Part shown: positions 15,761 through 23,023 of the stretch, in pieces
How the letters are laid out: each line of letters opens with the position of its first letter
How positions within the stretch are numbered: position 1 is the stretch's first letter
Source: Lachnospiraceae bacterium
GTDB taxonomy: Bacteria > Bacillota > Clostridia > Lachnospirales > Lachnospiraceae
NCBI GenBank assembly: GCA_900769175.1
Contig: CAAGFP010000213.1
Span: 1 to 35,165 of the forward strand
Direction: 5' to 3'
Length of the DNA stretch: 35,165 nt
The notes under the pieces: model-generated
Database searches by the model: none
Told to the model about the DNA's origin: nothing
What the model saw: only the letters and a program-made list of their open reading frames with translations
Made by a program: the position numbers and the translations under genes

Positions 15761-16795
15761 CTAGTTTAATTTCTCTATCAATACAGCATGCGCGATTCCC
15801 GGAATAGTCTTTCCTTCATTGAAGCTTACTTTGCTTAACAACGCTCCGGTTGGAACAAATAATACTTTACGCATCTTTCCGAAACGAAGTTTCCGTAAAA
15901 CCAGTGCACCCAAAACCGTAGCTGCACATCCGCAACCGCTTCCGCCCGCATTCGTGTCCTGAAGCTCTTCGTTAAAGATCTCCATTCCACAGTCCATATG
16001 CCGTCCTGCAATATCATACCCTCTTTCCGCTAAAAGGTCAATTAAAACTGAACTTCCGACCGCACCTAAATCTCCGGTAATGATTTGGTCATAATCCCCG
16101 GGACAGGTCTCAAAATCGCGAAAGTGATTCTCAATGGTCATGGCGGCAGCAGGTGCCATACAGGCTCCCATATTCATGGAATCTTTAATTCCGTAATCCA
16201 CGACTCTTCCGGTCGTAATTCCTGTAATCGCAATTGCATCATCATTATCCGGTTTTATTCCGGATAAAAGATATGCGCCGCTTCCGGTAACGGTCCAGGT
16301 AGAACATTTCGGGCGCTGGCTTCCGTATTCTAGGGGATAACGGAATTCCTTTTCCGCACTTGCGAAGTGACTGGAGGTTACGCAAACCACATTTGCCGCG
16401 TATCCCCCGTCAATCAAAATACTGCCAAAGCTCAAAGCTTCCCCGCAGGTAGAGCAGGCACTATAGAGTCCCCAGAACGGAATCTCGAAATCTTTTAATC
16501 CAAAAGAGGAAGCAATGCTCTGTCCCAGTAAATCTCCCGCCAGAATATACCGAATTTTCTTTTCCGACATATCCTTCTTATGAAGAAGGAGCGACACTGC
16601 CTTTCTTTGAAGTTCACATTCAGCATCTTCCCAGTTTTCACACCCTAAGCTGTCATCCTCATAGGTTTCATCAAACCATTGTCCCAGCGGTCCTTCGCTT
16701 TCCTTTTTCCCGACAACAGTTGCTGACTCAATGATATAAACAGGATTTTGAAAACGGACGCTGGCACTCCCTAAACCTTTTCTTTGAATATCCAT
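15761..16795 (-). CDS. spoVAD: stage V sporulation protein AD
   Basis: SpoVAD is a thiolase-fold protein that binds dipicolinic acid and is needed for its uptake into the developing spore. The 344 residues match the family throughout: YIIESATVVGKKESEGPLG, AGDLLGQSIASSFGL, YSACSTCGEALSFG, SSHFASAEKEFRYPLEYG, GDLGAVGSSVLIDLL and a Gly-rich GGSGCGCAA near the end. The start is ATG at 16795 (MDIQRKGLGS), seven bases after AGGAGG; an in-frame start eight codons upstream lacks a ribosome site. It is on the strand opposite to spoVAE and spoVAC and is followed in its operon by an EamA transporter instead of spoVAE. Confidence 0.95.
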   Translation of the reverse strand: MDIQRKGLGSASVRFQNPVYIIESATVVGKKESEGPLGQWFDETYEDDSLGCENWEDAECELQRKAVSLLLHKKDMSEKKIRYILAGDLLGQSIASSFGLKDFEIPFWGLYSACSTCGEALSFGSILIDGGYAANVVCVTSSHFASAEKEFRYPLEYGSQRPKCSTWTVTGSGAYLLSGIKPDNDDAIAITGITTGRVVDYGIKDSMNMGACMAPAAAMTIENHFRDFETCPGDYDQIITGDLGAVGSSVLIDLLAERGYDIAGRHMDCGMEIFNEELQDTNAGGSGCGCAATVLGALVLRKLRFGKMRKVLFVPTGALLSKVSFNEGKTIPGIAHAVLIEKLN

Positions 16796-16832
16796 AAAAA
16801 ACCTCCTATCTCTATTCATACGATTTAAAATT

Positions 16833-16863
16833 TAGTATAAACAGAAAAAGGAGGGATTATTCC
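16833..16863 (-). promoter_or_regulatory. sigma-G-like promoter of spoVAD
   Basis: On the minus strand: GGAATA (16863-16858), 18 bases, TATACTA (16839-16833), about 38 bases before the spoVAD ATG. GAATA matches the sigma-G -35 and ATACTA matches six of seven -10 bases. The same GAATA/ATACTA pair precedes spoVAE. TATACT could also serve sigma-A, but there is no TTGACA-like -35. Confidence 0.6.
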
Positions 16864-16878
16864 GGATAAAATATTATG

Positions 16879-17127
16879 TTAACTATTTGGATTCTGTGTA
16901 CCTGCCATACCAATCAGACTCTGAATCAGCTCCATATCTTCTTCGCATACCTTCATATTCGACTGTAAAACTCTGCCATCCGGCATCGTCAGTTTAATAT
17001 CAATGATTGTATCAACTCCTACTTTGCTTTTCACAACATCCATTAAGAACAGAGCAAATTTCGGGTGACGGGCAGAAAAATCTTCCCACTGTTTTTTCAT
17101 TTTTAATAATGCTATCGGATTAAACAT
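16879..17127 (-). CDS. small conserved-looking protein of unknown function
   Basis: This is an 82-residue soluble protein that I do not recognise. It starts MFNPIALLKMKKQWEDFSARHPKF-like with an amphipathic N-terminal helix, then VGVDTIIDIKLTMPDGR, which reads as a beta hairpin, and a helical MKVCEEDMELIQSLIG. I use the ATG at 17127, ten bases after AAGGAG; a nearer ATG is out of frame. It lies 83 bases upstream of spoVAD on the same strand, with the sigma-G-like promoter between them, and is preceded by a 102-base stretch without C on the coding strand. Context hints at a sporulation link but nothing more. Confidence 0.65.
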   Translation of the reverse strand: MFNPIALLKMKKQWEDFSARHPKFALFLMDVVKSKVGVDTIIDIKLTMPDGRVLQSNMKVCEEDMELIQSLIGMAGTQNPNS

Positions 17128-17145
17128 TTCATTGGTACTCCTTGG

Positions 17146-17247
17146 TAATATCATATCATTTCATATTATTTTATATCTTTTTATATCATTTCTTTTTATA
17201 TCATTTCATTTTATTTCATTTCATTTCTTTTCATTTCATCCCATTCC
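17146..17247. repeat. low-complexity tract, no G on the plus strand for 102 bases
   Basis: This stretch contains only A, C and T on the plus strand, mostly TTTCAT and TTATAT words. On the minus strand it reads as purine-rich repeats including GAAATGATATAAAAA twice in tandem. It covers the end of the TIM-barrel gene and the leader of the 82-residue protein. The leader RNA would lack C and so could hardly fold. Confidence 0.8.
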
Positions 17248-18018
17248 GGGAAACTGCTTCTTTCTCATGTATTGAATTGACCTTCTTTGTTTCTCTGTTC
17301 CGGTAGTCTCAATTAAAACGGTCGCATCCGGGAAATATAGCTTTTGAAAATGAATAAATTCTTCCCAGTCAATTATTCCGTCTCCAACCGCCAGATGCAA
17401 ATCCTGCACCCCATCGTTGTCATTGATATGCACATGCTTGATGTAAGGGCCCAGACTTTCACACCATTTTATCATCTCAAGACCGGATATAAATGCGTGT
17501 GCATAATCAAAGCAAATTCCAAAATTCGGAACATCTTTGAGCGCCTCGGCAAGTTTACATAAATCATCCGGGCACCGGTCAAACATATTTTCCATATAGA
17601 GATTCATTTCCGGAAATTCACCGCAGACCTTTCGAAAAAAGGCAGCATTTTTTGAAAGCCAGTTATCCCGATATATTTTTGCTGTCAAAAACGGATTGAT
17701 GTTTCCGTGAAAAACAACGCCTCTGCATTTTAGCTGCTTTGCAACCTCCAGACTCTGATAAATCCTTTCTTCCGAAATGGCTGCAATCTTTTCATCACTG
17801 CTAAAAATCGTCACATCAAAAAAATCTCCGTGAAGCGTTCTGATTTCAGGAAGTTTCAAACTTTGATAAAATGAAATCAATTCTTCTTTTTGTTCCTTCG
17901 CATCAAGAATGACAGGAGAAAAAAAATCATTAAATTCAAACCCGCAATTATAGTCTTTCGCAAGGCTTAGACTTTCTTCAACCGCATTTTGGTCCGGAAT
18001 GATTAAATATTTTGCCAT
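17236..18018 (-). CDS. xylose isomerase-like TIM-barrel protein (sugar phosphate isomerase/epimerase family)
   Basis: This is a 260-residue AP-endonuclease-2/xylose-isomerase-like barrel. The metal-site pattern is recognisable: RTLHGDFFDV, GVVFHGNINPF, LYMENMFDR, FGICFDYAHAF, HVHINDNDG and a late VLIETTG, giving the His, Glu and Asp ligands expected of these epimerases. The true substrate in this broad family cannot be told from sequence; DNA-repair endonuclease IV is less likely given the motif pattern. The start is ATG at 18018 (MAKYLIIP) after GGGGGAAA; the upstream TTG overlaps the ribosome site. It follows the Hpt gene by 18 bases and is probably co-transcribed with it. Confidence 0.78.
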   Translation of the reverse strand: MAKYLIIPDQNAVEESLSLAKDYNCGFEFNDFFSPVILDAKEQKEELISFYQSLKLPEIRTLHGDFFDVTIFSSDEKIAAISEERIYQSLEVAKQLKCRGVVFHGNINPFLTAKIYRDNWLSKNAAFFRKVCGEFPEMNLYMENMFDRCPDDLCKLAEALKDVPNFGICFDYAHAFISGLEMIKWCESLGPYIKHVHINDNDGVQDLHLAVGDGIIDWEEFIHFQKLYFPDATVLIETTGTEKQRRSIQYMRKKQFPGMG

Positions 18019-18036
18019 ACTTTCCCCCAAAAGGTA

Positions 18037-18384
18037 TCACACAAATTTCCTGATAATCTGTTTTGTCCGATTGTATTCTTTCAAAACATTGAAATACAAA
18101 TCCATGTCTTGTAATTCTTCTTCGCTACGAAGTGCGTCCGTCAGTTTAACGGAAACTTCATATAAATCGGGAAAGCTTAAATTCATTGCTGTTCCCTTAA
18201 TGTTATGCGAAATACGAAACGCCTCTCTCCACTCTTTTCGTTCAATCGAATTCTTTAGTAATTCTATGCTCTGATCCTCTAAAAAAAGAGTAATCAGTTT
18301 TATCAGTCGTTCATTTCCACCAAAGCGCTCTACTGTCTGGTGAAAATCTCCTCCAATCACAGCATACAGTTCTTCAAGTTTCAT
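18037..18384 (-). CDS. stand-alone Hpt phosphotransfer protein
   Basis: This is a 115-residue four-helix histidine phosphotransfer domain. The site is H60 in FRISHNIKGTAMNL, matching the Hpt pattern H-x-x-K-G. Such proteins relay phosphate between hybrid kinases and response regulators. The ATG has AGGAGG six bases upstream. No kinase is beside it; the nearest receiver proteins in the window are the LytTR and OmpR regulators, both several kb away. It leads a two-gene unit with the TIM-barrel protein. Confidence 0.85.
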   Translation of the reverse strand: MKLEELYAVIGGDFHQTVERFGGNERLIKLITLFLEDQSIELLKNSIERKEWREAFRISHNIKGTAMNLSFPDLYEVSVKLTDALRSEEELQDMDLYFNVLKEYNRTKQIIRKFV

Positions 18385-18440
18385 GACGTCCCTCCTGATA
18401 CTAATTTACACTTTCTACGGGATTCTTACAATACTTTTTT

Positions 18441-18488
18441 GTTGCTTCTTGCGTTATATTTTAGGTTGCTTCTTGCGTTATGTTAAAA
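18441..18488. repeat. 24-bp tandem duplication
   Basis: GTTGCTTCTTGCGTTAT occurs at 18441-18457 and again at 18465-18481, a period of exactly 24 bp. It lies in the 278-base gap between the divergent Hpt and GAF-GGDEF genes. The rest of that gap is AT-rich, with a small CCCC-AAA-GGGG hairpin near 18530; I see no convincing promoter for either gene. Confidence 0.75.
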
Positions 18489-18662
18489 CCCGGAAGGTTC
18501 TAATTCATTTATTTGATGGAACAAAAAAACCCCAAAGGGGCGAATTTAGAATCCAAGTGATTCCCTTTAATAATTTTCAACTTTTAAATCCATATAAAAT
18601 ATGCTAAAATAGTCTCACCTTGTAAACTATAATACACAGATTAAGACATAAAGGGGAATTCT

Positions 18663-19688
18663 ATGAATCAATCAGAAAAATACTTATCATCCGATGAGCT
18701 GTTGGAAAAAATATTTTATTATATGGAACAGCTTTTTCAGGAAAAAGAACTTTCGAAAACTTTATTATTATTAACGGACCTTGGCAAAACACTTGTAAAT
18801 TCCGACCGTGCAAGCTTCTGGTTCTGGGACAAAAGAAAACATCAGATTTGGACGATGGCTGCCCTTAATATCGGCAAAATCGAAATTCCGGAGAATACCG
18901 GTCTGGTAGGCGCATCCATTCTGAATAATGAAGTTCTCATCATCAACGATCCTTATAACGATCCGCGATTCAATTCCGATGTTGATAAAAGTTCCGGCTA
19001 TGTGACGAAATCCATACTTACCATGCCGGTTACAAATGCAAATGGTGAAGTAATCGGGGCTTATCAGGCTGTCAACAAGTTAAATGTTGATGGTTCGGAC
19101 AATGGTTTCACGGAAGCAGACACGAAACGTCTTGCACTTGCAACTGCTTTTTGCGGAAGAACACTGGAATCCTATCTCCTTTACAATGAAGCACTTGAAG
19201 ACCAACTGACCGGATTAAAGAATCGTCGTGGTCTGATGGTTCATTATGAAAAATGCATTCTGCCGATTCTTTCAAGTAAAAAAGCATCCATTATCATGTG
19301 CGATATTGATCATTTCAAACGTGTCAATGATACCTGGGGACACAACGCCGGGGATGCAATTTTAAAACATGTTGCTTCTCTCTTTCAGTCCAAGGCAGGA
19401 ATTGATGACGGAGTGTTCCGTTGGGGCGGTGAAGAATTCATTCTCCTGCTTCCCGGCAAAGATTTAACCGAGGCTGCCGCTTTTGCGGAAGATTTAAGAA
19501 GTTCCATTGAAGCGAGCGTATGCCAATTCGAAGGACTGGATTTAAAAGTCACCATGAGTTTTGGTGTTAACGAACTGGATGAAATGCAGACAACGGAAGA
19601 AAATGTGAAAGTGGTAGACGCAAAGCTTTATTATGCAAAAGAACATGGAAGAAACCGCGTCATCTCTGTTTACCCGGAAGAGAATTAA
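18663..19688 (+). CDS. GAF-GGDEF diguanylate cyclase
   Basis: This is a 341-residue soluble protein that would make cyclic di-GMP under control of a GAF sensor. The GAF domain spans about 20-175 and the GGDEF domain about 180-338. The cyclase motifs DQLTGLKNRRG, MCDIDHFKRVNDTWGHNAGD and RWGGEEF (GGEEF at 255-259) are intact, so activity is likely. The RxxD product-inhibition site expected five residues before GGEEF is missing. The start ATG has AAGGGGA five bases upstream. It is monocistronic, followed by purA on the same strand 155 bases later. Confidence 0.92.
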   Translation: MNQSEKYLSSDELLEKIFYYMEQLFQEKELSKTLLLLTDLGKTLVNSDRASFWFWDKRKHQIWTMAALNIGKIEIPENTGLVGASILNNEVLIINDPYNDPRFNSDVDKSSGYVTKSILTMPVTNANGEVIGAYQAVNKLNVDGSDNGFTEADTKRLALATAFCGRTLESYLLYNEALEDQLTGLKNRRGLMVHYEKCILPILSSKKASIIMCDIDHFKRVNDTWGHNAGDAILKHVASLFQSKAGIDDGVFRWGGEEFILLLPGKDLTEAAAFAEDLRSSIEASVCQFEGLDLKVTMSFGVNELDEMQTTEENVKVVDAKLYYAKEHGRNRVISVYPEEN

Positions 19689-19843
19689 TATAAAACAACT
19701 TATATAACCTCCACTTATGCATCATATAACTATTATTCATTTTACTTATGGAATAAAATAAAGTAATATGAATACGGGAACAGTTATTTCTAAGAAACAG
19801 GAACCCGAAAAGGTTTCAATGATGATAAATGGAGGTTATTATT

Positions 19844-21133
19844 ATGGTTAAGGCTATTGTAGGCGCTAACTGGGGCGACGAAGGAAAAGGCAAAATTACG
19901 GATACCATGGCGGAACAGTCGGATATCGTGGTCCGCTTTCAGGGTGGAGCAAATGCAGGACATACCATCGTCAACGATTATGGTAAATTCGCTTTGCATA
20001 CACTTCCGTCCGGAGTATTTTATCAGCACACGGTGAGCATCATCGGAAACGGTGTTGCGCTAAACATCCCTACATTGTTTAAGGAATACAATGATGTGAT
20101 TTCCAAAGGAGTTCCCGCTCCAAAGCTTTTAGTATCTGACAGAGCTCAGATTGTGATGCCTTATCATGTATTATTTGATGCATACGAAGAAGAAAGACTT
20201 GCGGGAAAAAGTTTTGGGTCAACCAAATCCGGAATTGCACCTTTTTATTCCGATAAATTCGCAAAAATCGGATTTCAGGTAAATGAGTTGTTTGATGAAG
20301 CTTCATTAAAGGAAAAGCTGGCTCGTGTGGTTGAAACAAAGAATATTCTTCTTGAGCATCTTTACCATAAACCCGCATTGGATGTTGACGAATTGTTCGA
20401 GACCATGAAGGAATACCGTAAAATGGTAGAACCCTATGTTTGCGACACCTCAAAATATCTCTACGAGGCCCTCAAAGAAGGCAAAACCGTTTTATTAGAG
20501 GGGCAGCTCGGCTCACTAAAGGATCCGGATCACGGAATTTATCCCATGGTAACTTCCTCTTCCACCCTTGCCGGATATGGTGCCATCGGCGCAGGAGTTC
20601 CGCCTTATGAAATCAAACAGATTATTACCGTTTGTAAAGCATACTCTTCTGCTGTCGGCGCCGGTGCTTTTGTCAGCGAAATCTTTGGTGATGAAGCAAA
20701 TGAACTTCGTATGCGCGGTGGTGACGGCGGCGAATTCGGAGCAACCACGGGACGTCCCCGTCGTATGGGCTGGTTTGATGTTGTAGCAAGCAAATACGGC
20801 TGTCGGCTTCAGGGGACCACGGATGTAGCCTTTACGGTACTCGATGTTTTGGGATATTTAGACGAAATTCCCGTCTGTGTTGCTTATGACATTGATGGTA
20901 AAATTACGACCGACTTCCCGACTACTAAGGACTTAGAAAAAGCAAAACCCGTTCTTGAGACGCTTCCCGGCTGGAAATGTGACATTCGCGGAATCAAAAA
21001 TTACGAGGAACTTCCTGAAAACTGTAGAAATTATATTGAGTTCATTGAAGAAAAGATTGGCTTCCCGATTACAATGGTAAGTAACGGACCTAAGAGAAGC
21101 GATATTATCTACAGAACTTCGAAATTAAAATAA
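19844..21133 (+). CDS. purA: adenylosuccinate synthetase
   Basis: PurA uses GTP to join IMP and aspartate, the first committed step to AMP. The 429-residue protein is of normal length and begins MVKAIVGANWGDEGKGK, the GTP-binding loop. RFQGGANAGHTI, GSTKSGIAPFYSDK and a GGEFGATTGRPRRMGWFD segment follow, all family signatures. I start at the ATG at 19844, eight bases after TGGAGG; an in-frame ATG five codons earlier precedes the ribosome site. It stands alone between sporulation and c-di-GMP genes. No purine riboswitch or PurR box was recognised in its leader. Confidence 0.97.
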   Translation: MVKAIVGANWGDEGKGKITDTMAEQSDIVVRFQGGANAGHTIVNDYGKFALHTLPSGVFYQHTVSIIGNGVALNIPTLFKEYNDVISKGVPAPKLLVSDRAQIVMPYHVLFDAYEEERLAGKSFGSTKSGIAPFYSDKFAKIGFQVNELFDEASLKEKLARVVETKNILLEHLYHKPALDVDELFETMKEYRKMVEPYVCDTSKYLYEALKEGKTVLLEGQLGSLKDPDHGIYPMVTSSSTLAGYGAIGAGVPPYEIKQIITVCKAYSSAVGAGAFVSEIFGDEANELRMRGGDGGEFGATTGRPRRMGWFDVVASKYGCRLQGTTDVAFTVLDVLGYLDEIPVCVAYDIDGKITTDFPTTKDLEKAKPVLETLPGWKCDIRGIKNYEELPENCRNYIEFIEEKIGFPITMVSNGPKRSDIIYRTSKLK

Positions 21134-21174
21134 TTGCGTTACAAGCCGGATGTATCATTTTATGTATAATTTTT

Positions 21175-21217
21175 TCATTTTTACAAACCATATCAAAAAG
21201 GAGGTCTGTAAAAATGA
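21175..21217 (+). repeat. 11-bp perfect inverted repeat enclosing the spoVAC ribosome site
   Basis: Arms 21175-21185 and 21207-21217 are exact complements; the 21-base loop holds AAAAAGGAGG. The right arm contains the whole ATG at 21214. The layout matches the spoVAE repeat, though the sequences differ and this stem is almost all A-T. A TATAAT at 21165-21170 would start transcripts near the left arm; no good -35 goes with it. Confidence 0.7.
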
Positions 21218-21687
21218 TTAACACGAACAAAACATCCTTAAATGAAGTAGAACAAAAAGTTTATGAAAACTATGTCAAAGAAAGGACTCCGACGAAGAAT
21301 CTTTTTCTTCAGATGCTGAAAGCTTTTCTGACGGGTGGTACGATTTGTCTGATTGGTCAGATCATTTCCGATTCCCTGTCAAAGTGGCTCGAACTCCCCA
21401 AGGATACCGCCACCCAGTGGAGTACCTTGATTTTGATTCTTTTCAGTGTGATTCTGACCGGATTCGGAGTCTATCGGCGTCTGGTTTCCTTCGGCGGTGC
21501 CGGGGCATTGGTACCCATTACCGGATTCGCCAACTCCGTTGCCTCTCCCGCCATTGAATATGTACCGGAAGGAAGAGTCAATGGTACCGGATGTAAAATT
21601 TTCACGATAGCCGGACCAGTCATTTTATACGGGCTCCTTTGCAGCTTCGTACTCGGAATGATTTACTGGATACTGACATTGTTTTAA
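21214..21687 (+). CDS. spoVAC: stage V sporulation protein AC
   Basis: SpoVAC is a membrane protein of the SpoVA channel; in Bacillus it behaves as a mechanosensitive channel releasing dipicolinate. The 157-residue protein has a soluble N-terminus of about 30 residues and four or five membrane segments. Family motifs AFLTGGTICLIGQ, GVYRRLVSFGGAGALVPITGFANSV and EYVPEGRVNGTGCKIFTIAGPVI are clear. The ATG lies nine bases after GGAGG, inside the inverted repeat described separately. It is alone on the plus strand, 80 bases after purA and convergent with spoVAA-spoVAB. Confidence 0.95.
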   Translation: MINTNKTSLNEVEQKVYENYVKERTPTKNLFLQMLKAFLTGGTICLIGQIISDSLSKWLELPKDTATQWSTLILILFSVILTGFGVYRRLVSFGGAGALVPITGFANSVASPAIEYVPEGRVNGTGCKIFTIAGPVILYGLLCSFVLGMIYWILTLF

Positions 21688-21805
21688 ACGATTCAGTCAA
21701 TCAGTTTCATCATTGTTCGCTAAATAATTATCGTCCGGTTTTAGAATTGTCCAAATAAATATAAAAGCTTCATTTGGCGGCTGCATTACGATTCTATGAA
21801 AAAAA

Positions 21806-22276
21806 TCATGAATGTAACCCAAGTGATAAATAAAAGAAAATAAGGCTTCCCAGAGTTTTTCCGATTGCCATGGAAACAACTAAAATGGTGAGGCCTTTTT
21901 TGATTTGCACTCTCCTTGCAAAAATGCTGTAAGTATCAATCAGTTCAGCAAGAGCAAAAGCCACGCATCCTACAAACATTCCGCTAAACAATCCAAAACA
22001 ACCAAGGCCGGCTCTTTGAAAAAACAAAACCGGAAATCCCATATTTGCAAGCCGCGATATCCAGTTTTCCGGAATCTGCGCAAGTGTGACACTTAGAATA
22101 CAGCCTGTGATACAGGCACAAATAATGACATTTTCATAAAATAAAATTTTATTGGCGGTATGCGTTCTCGAAGCAAAACGCGGAACAAGTCCAAGAATAA
22201 TTAAGGCTGTAAATACCCCTCCGGAAATTAAAAAGCCGGAAGAAGCCGATAGAAAAGAAATCAATACATATCTCAT
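21806..22276 (-). CDS. spoVAB: stage V sporulation protein AB
   Basis: SpoVAB is an integral membrane protein needed for dipicolinate uptake in Bacillus. The 156 residues contain four or five hydrophobic segments and family features such as SSGFLISGGVFTALIILGLVPR and GLFSGMFVGCVAFALAELIDTYSIFARR. The start ATG overlaps the spoVAA stop codon (four-base ATGA overlap) and has GAGG seven bases upstream, so the two are translationally coupled as in other spore formers. It is convergent with spoVAC, with a 118-base gap and no clear terminator. Confidence 0.88.
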   Translation of the reverse strand: MRYVLISFLSASSGFLISGGVFTALIILGLVPRFASRTHTANKILFYENVIICACITGCILSVTLAQIPENWISRLANMGFPVLFFQRAGLGCFGLFSGMFVGCVAFALAELIDTYSIFARRVQIKKGLTILVVSMAIGKTLGSLIFFYLSLGLHS

Positions 22277-22890
22277 TTTTTGTCCTCGTTTTCTACAAGT
22301 GTCTGATTTACATTCGATTCATACGTATTCATTTCCACCTGTAAAGGTGTCGGATCTTCTGTCATTTTCTTTTTTCCAAAATGATTAAAAAAGATGATAA
22401 TCCCGATCCCGAGACCAAGCGAATAAAAGAGTTCGAAAACGCCTAATCCATCCCTGTACTCAAGCCCGAAAACGCGATAAAAGTCTTCAAACAGATTCCG
22501 AATTCCGATATCTGTATGAAAAGACATAATCGTAAATGCAGTTCCGCAAAAACAGATTGCAGCTACAAAAAGAATTTTACCGTTTTGCCGGATTTTTTTC
22601 ATCACCCTGTTCTGTTTCGTGTCGGGTGCAACGAAATGCACAACGGTATCCGTTTCTCCAATCGGAATCACTTCCACATCTTTTATCTGGACCGTGATTT
22701 GTTCTATTACCTTCATTATATCCACAATTACATGCTCTTCTTTTACAGAGATAAAATTTCCAACCTCAATGCCCAGAGCCTGATGCTTAATTTCAGGATT
22801 GCTGCAAAACAATTCAGCAATGTCATCCGTTTTTATGGATTTGCGGTACACATTGGCGGATGCCTTCATTTTCACATATAAAATATCCAT
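22273..22890 (-). CDS. spoVAA: stage V sporulation protein AA
   Basis: This is the SpoVA membrane protein AA. The 205-residue product begins MDILYVKMKASANVYRKS, has a cytosolic N-terminal region (about 1-98) typical of SpoVAA, then two membrane segments (about 105-124 and 150-170) and a short polar tail. I start at the second ATG (22890), seven bases after AAAGGA; the ATG two codons earlier is only two bases from that site. spoVAB follows with a four-base overlap. A 19-base GC-rich repeat with a short hairpin lies directly upstream of the ribosome site. No clear sigma-G promoter was found. Confidence 0.88.
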   Translation of the reverse strand: MDILYVKMKASANVYRKSIKTDDIAELFCSNPEIKHQALGIEVGNFISVKEEHVIVDIMKVIEQITVQIKDVEVIPIGETDTVVHFVAPDTKQNRVMKKIRQNGKILFVAAICFCGTAFTIMSFHTDIGIRNLFEDFYRVFGLEYRDGLGVFELFYSLGLGIGIIIFFNHFGKKKMTEDPTPLQVEMNTYESNVNQTLVENEDKK

Positions 22891-22901
22891 ATTCATTTCC
22901 T

Positions 22902-22920
22902 TTCGCGCGAGTGCGCATCC
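22902..22920 (-). repeat. 19-bp GC-rich repeat, copy 1
   Basis: This 19-mer, with core GCGCGAGTGCGC, is identical to 25571-25589. The core can pair GCGC with GCGC around GAGT. It stands out in AT-rich DNA. This copy lies in the spoVAA leader, touching the ribosome site. Confidence 0.75.
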
Positions 22921-22962
22921 TTATTTTCTGCAATCGAAAATTCGAAGGAATTTCCAATTACA

Positions 22963-22993
22963 TAAAAATAACACCATTATTTCTAATGGTGTT
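22963..22993 (-). terminator. terminator of the membrane GGDEF gene
   Basis: A perfect ten-bp stem (22970-22979 with 22984-22993) with a four-base loop, followed on the minus strand by TTATTTTT-like sequence: ATTTTTATG begins right after the stem. It lies 31 bases past the GGDEF stop. A TTTT on the plus side may make it bidirectional, but there is no plus gene to end there. Confidence 0.85.
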
Positions 22994-23023
22994 TTCATTA
23001 TTTACATCCGAACGGATATTTAT

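Noticed and set aside
21134..21213. Sigma-G promoter for spoVAC
   Set aside because: CATTTTA and CATATCA elements exist, but no GHATR element lies 17-18 bases upstream of either, so I do not call one.
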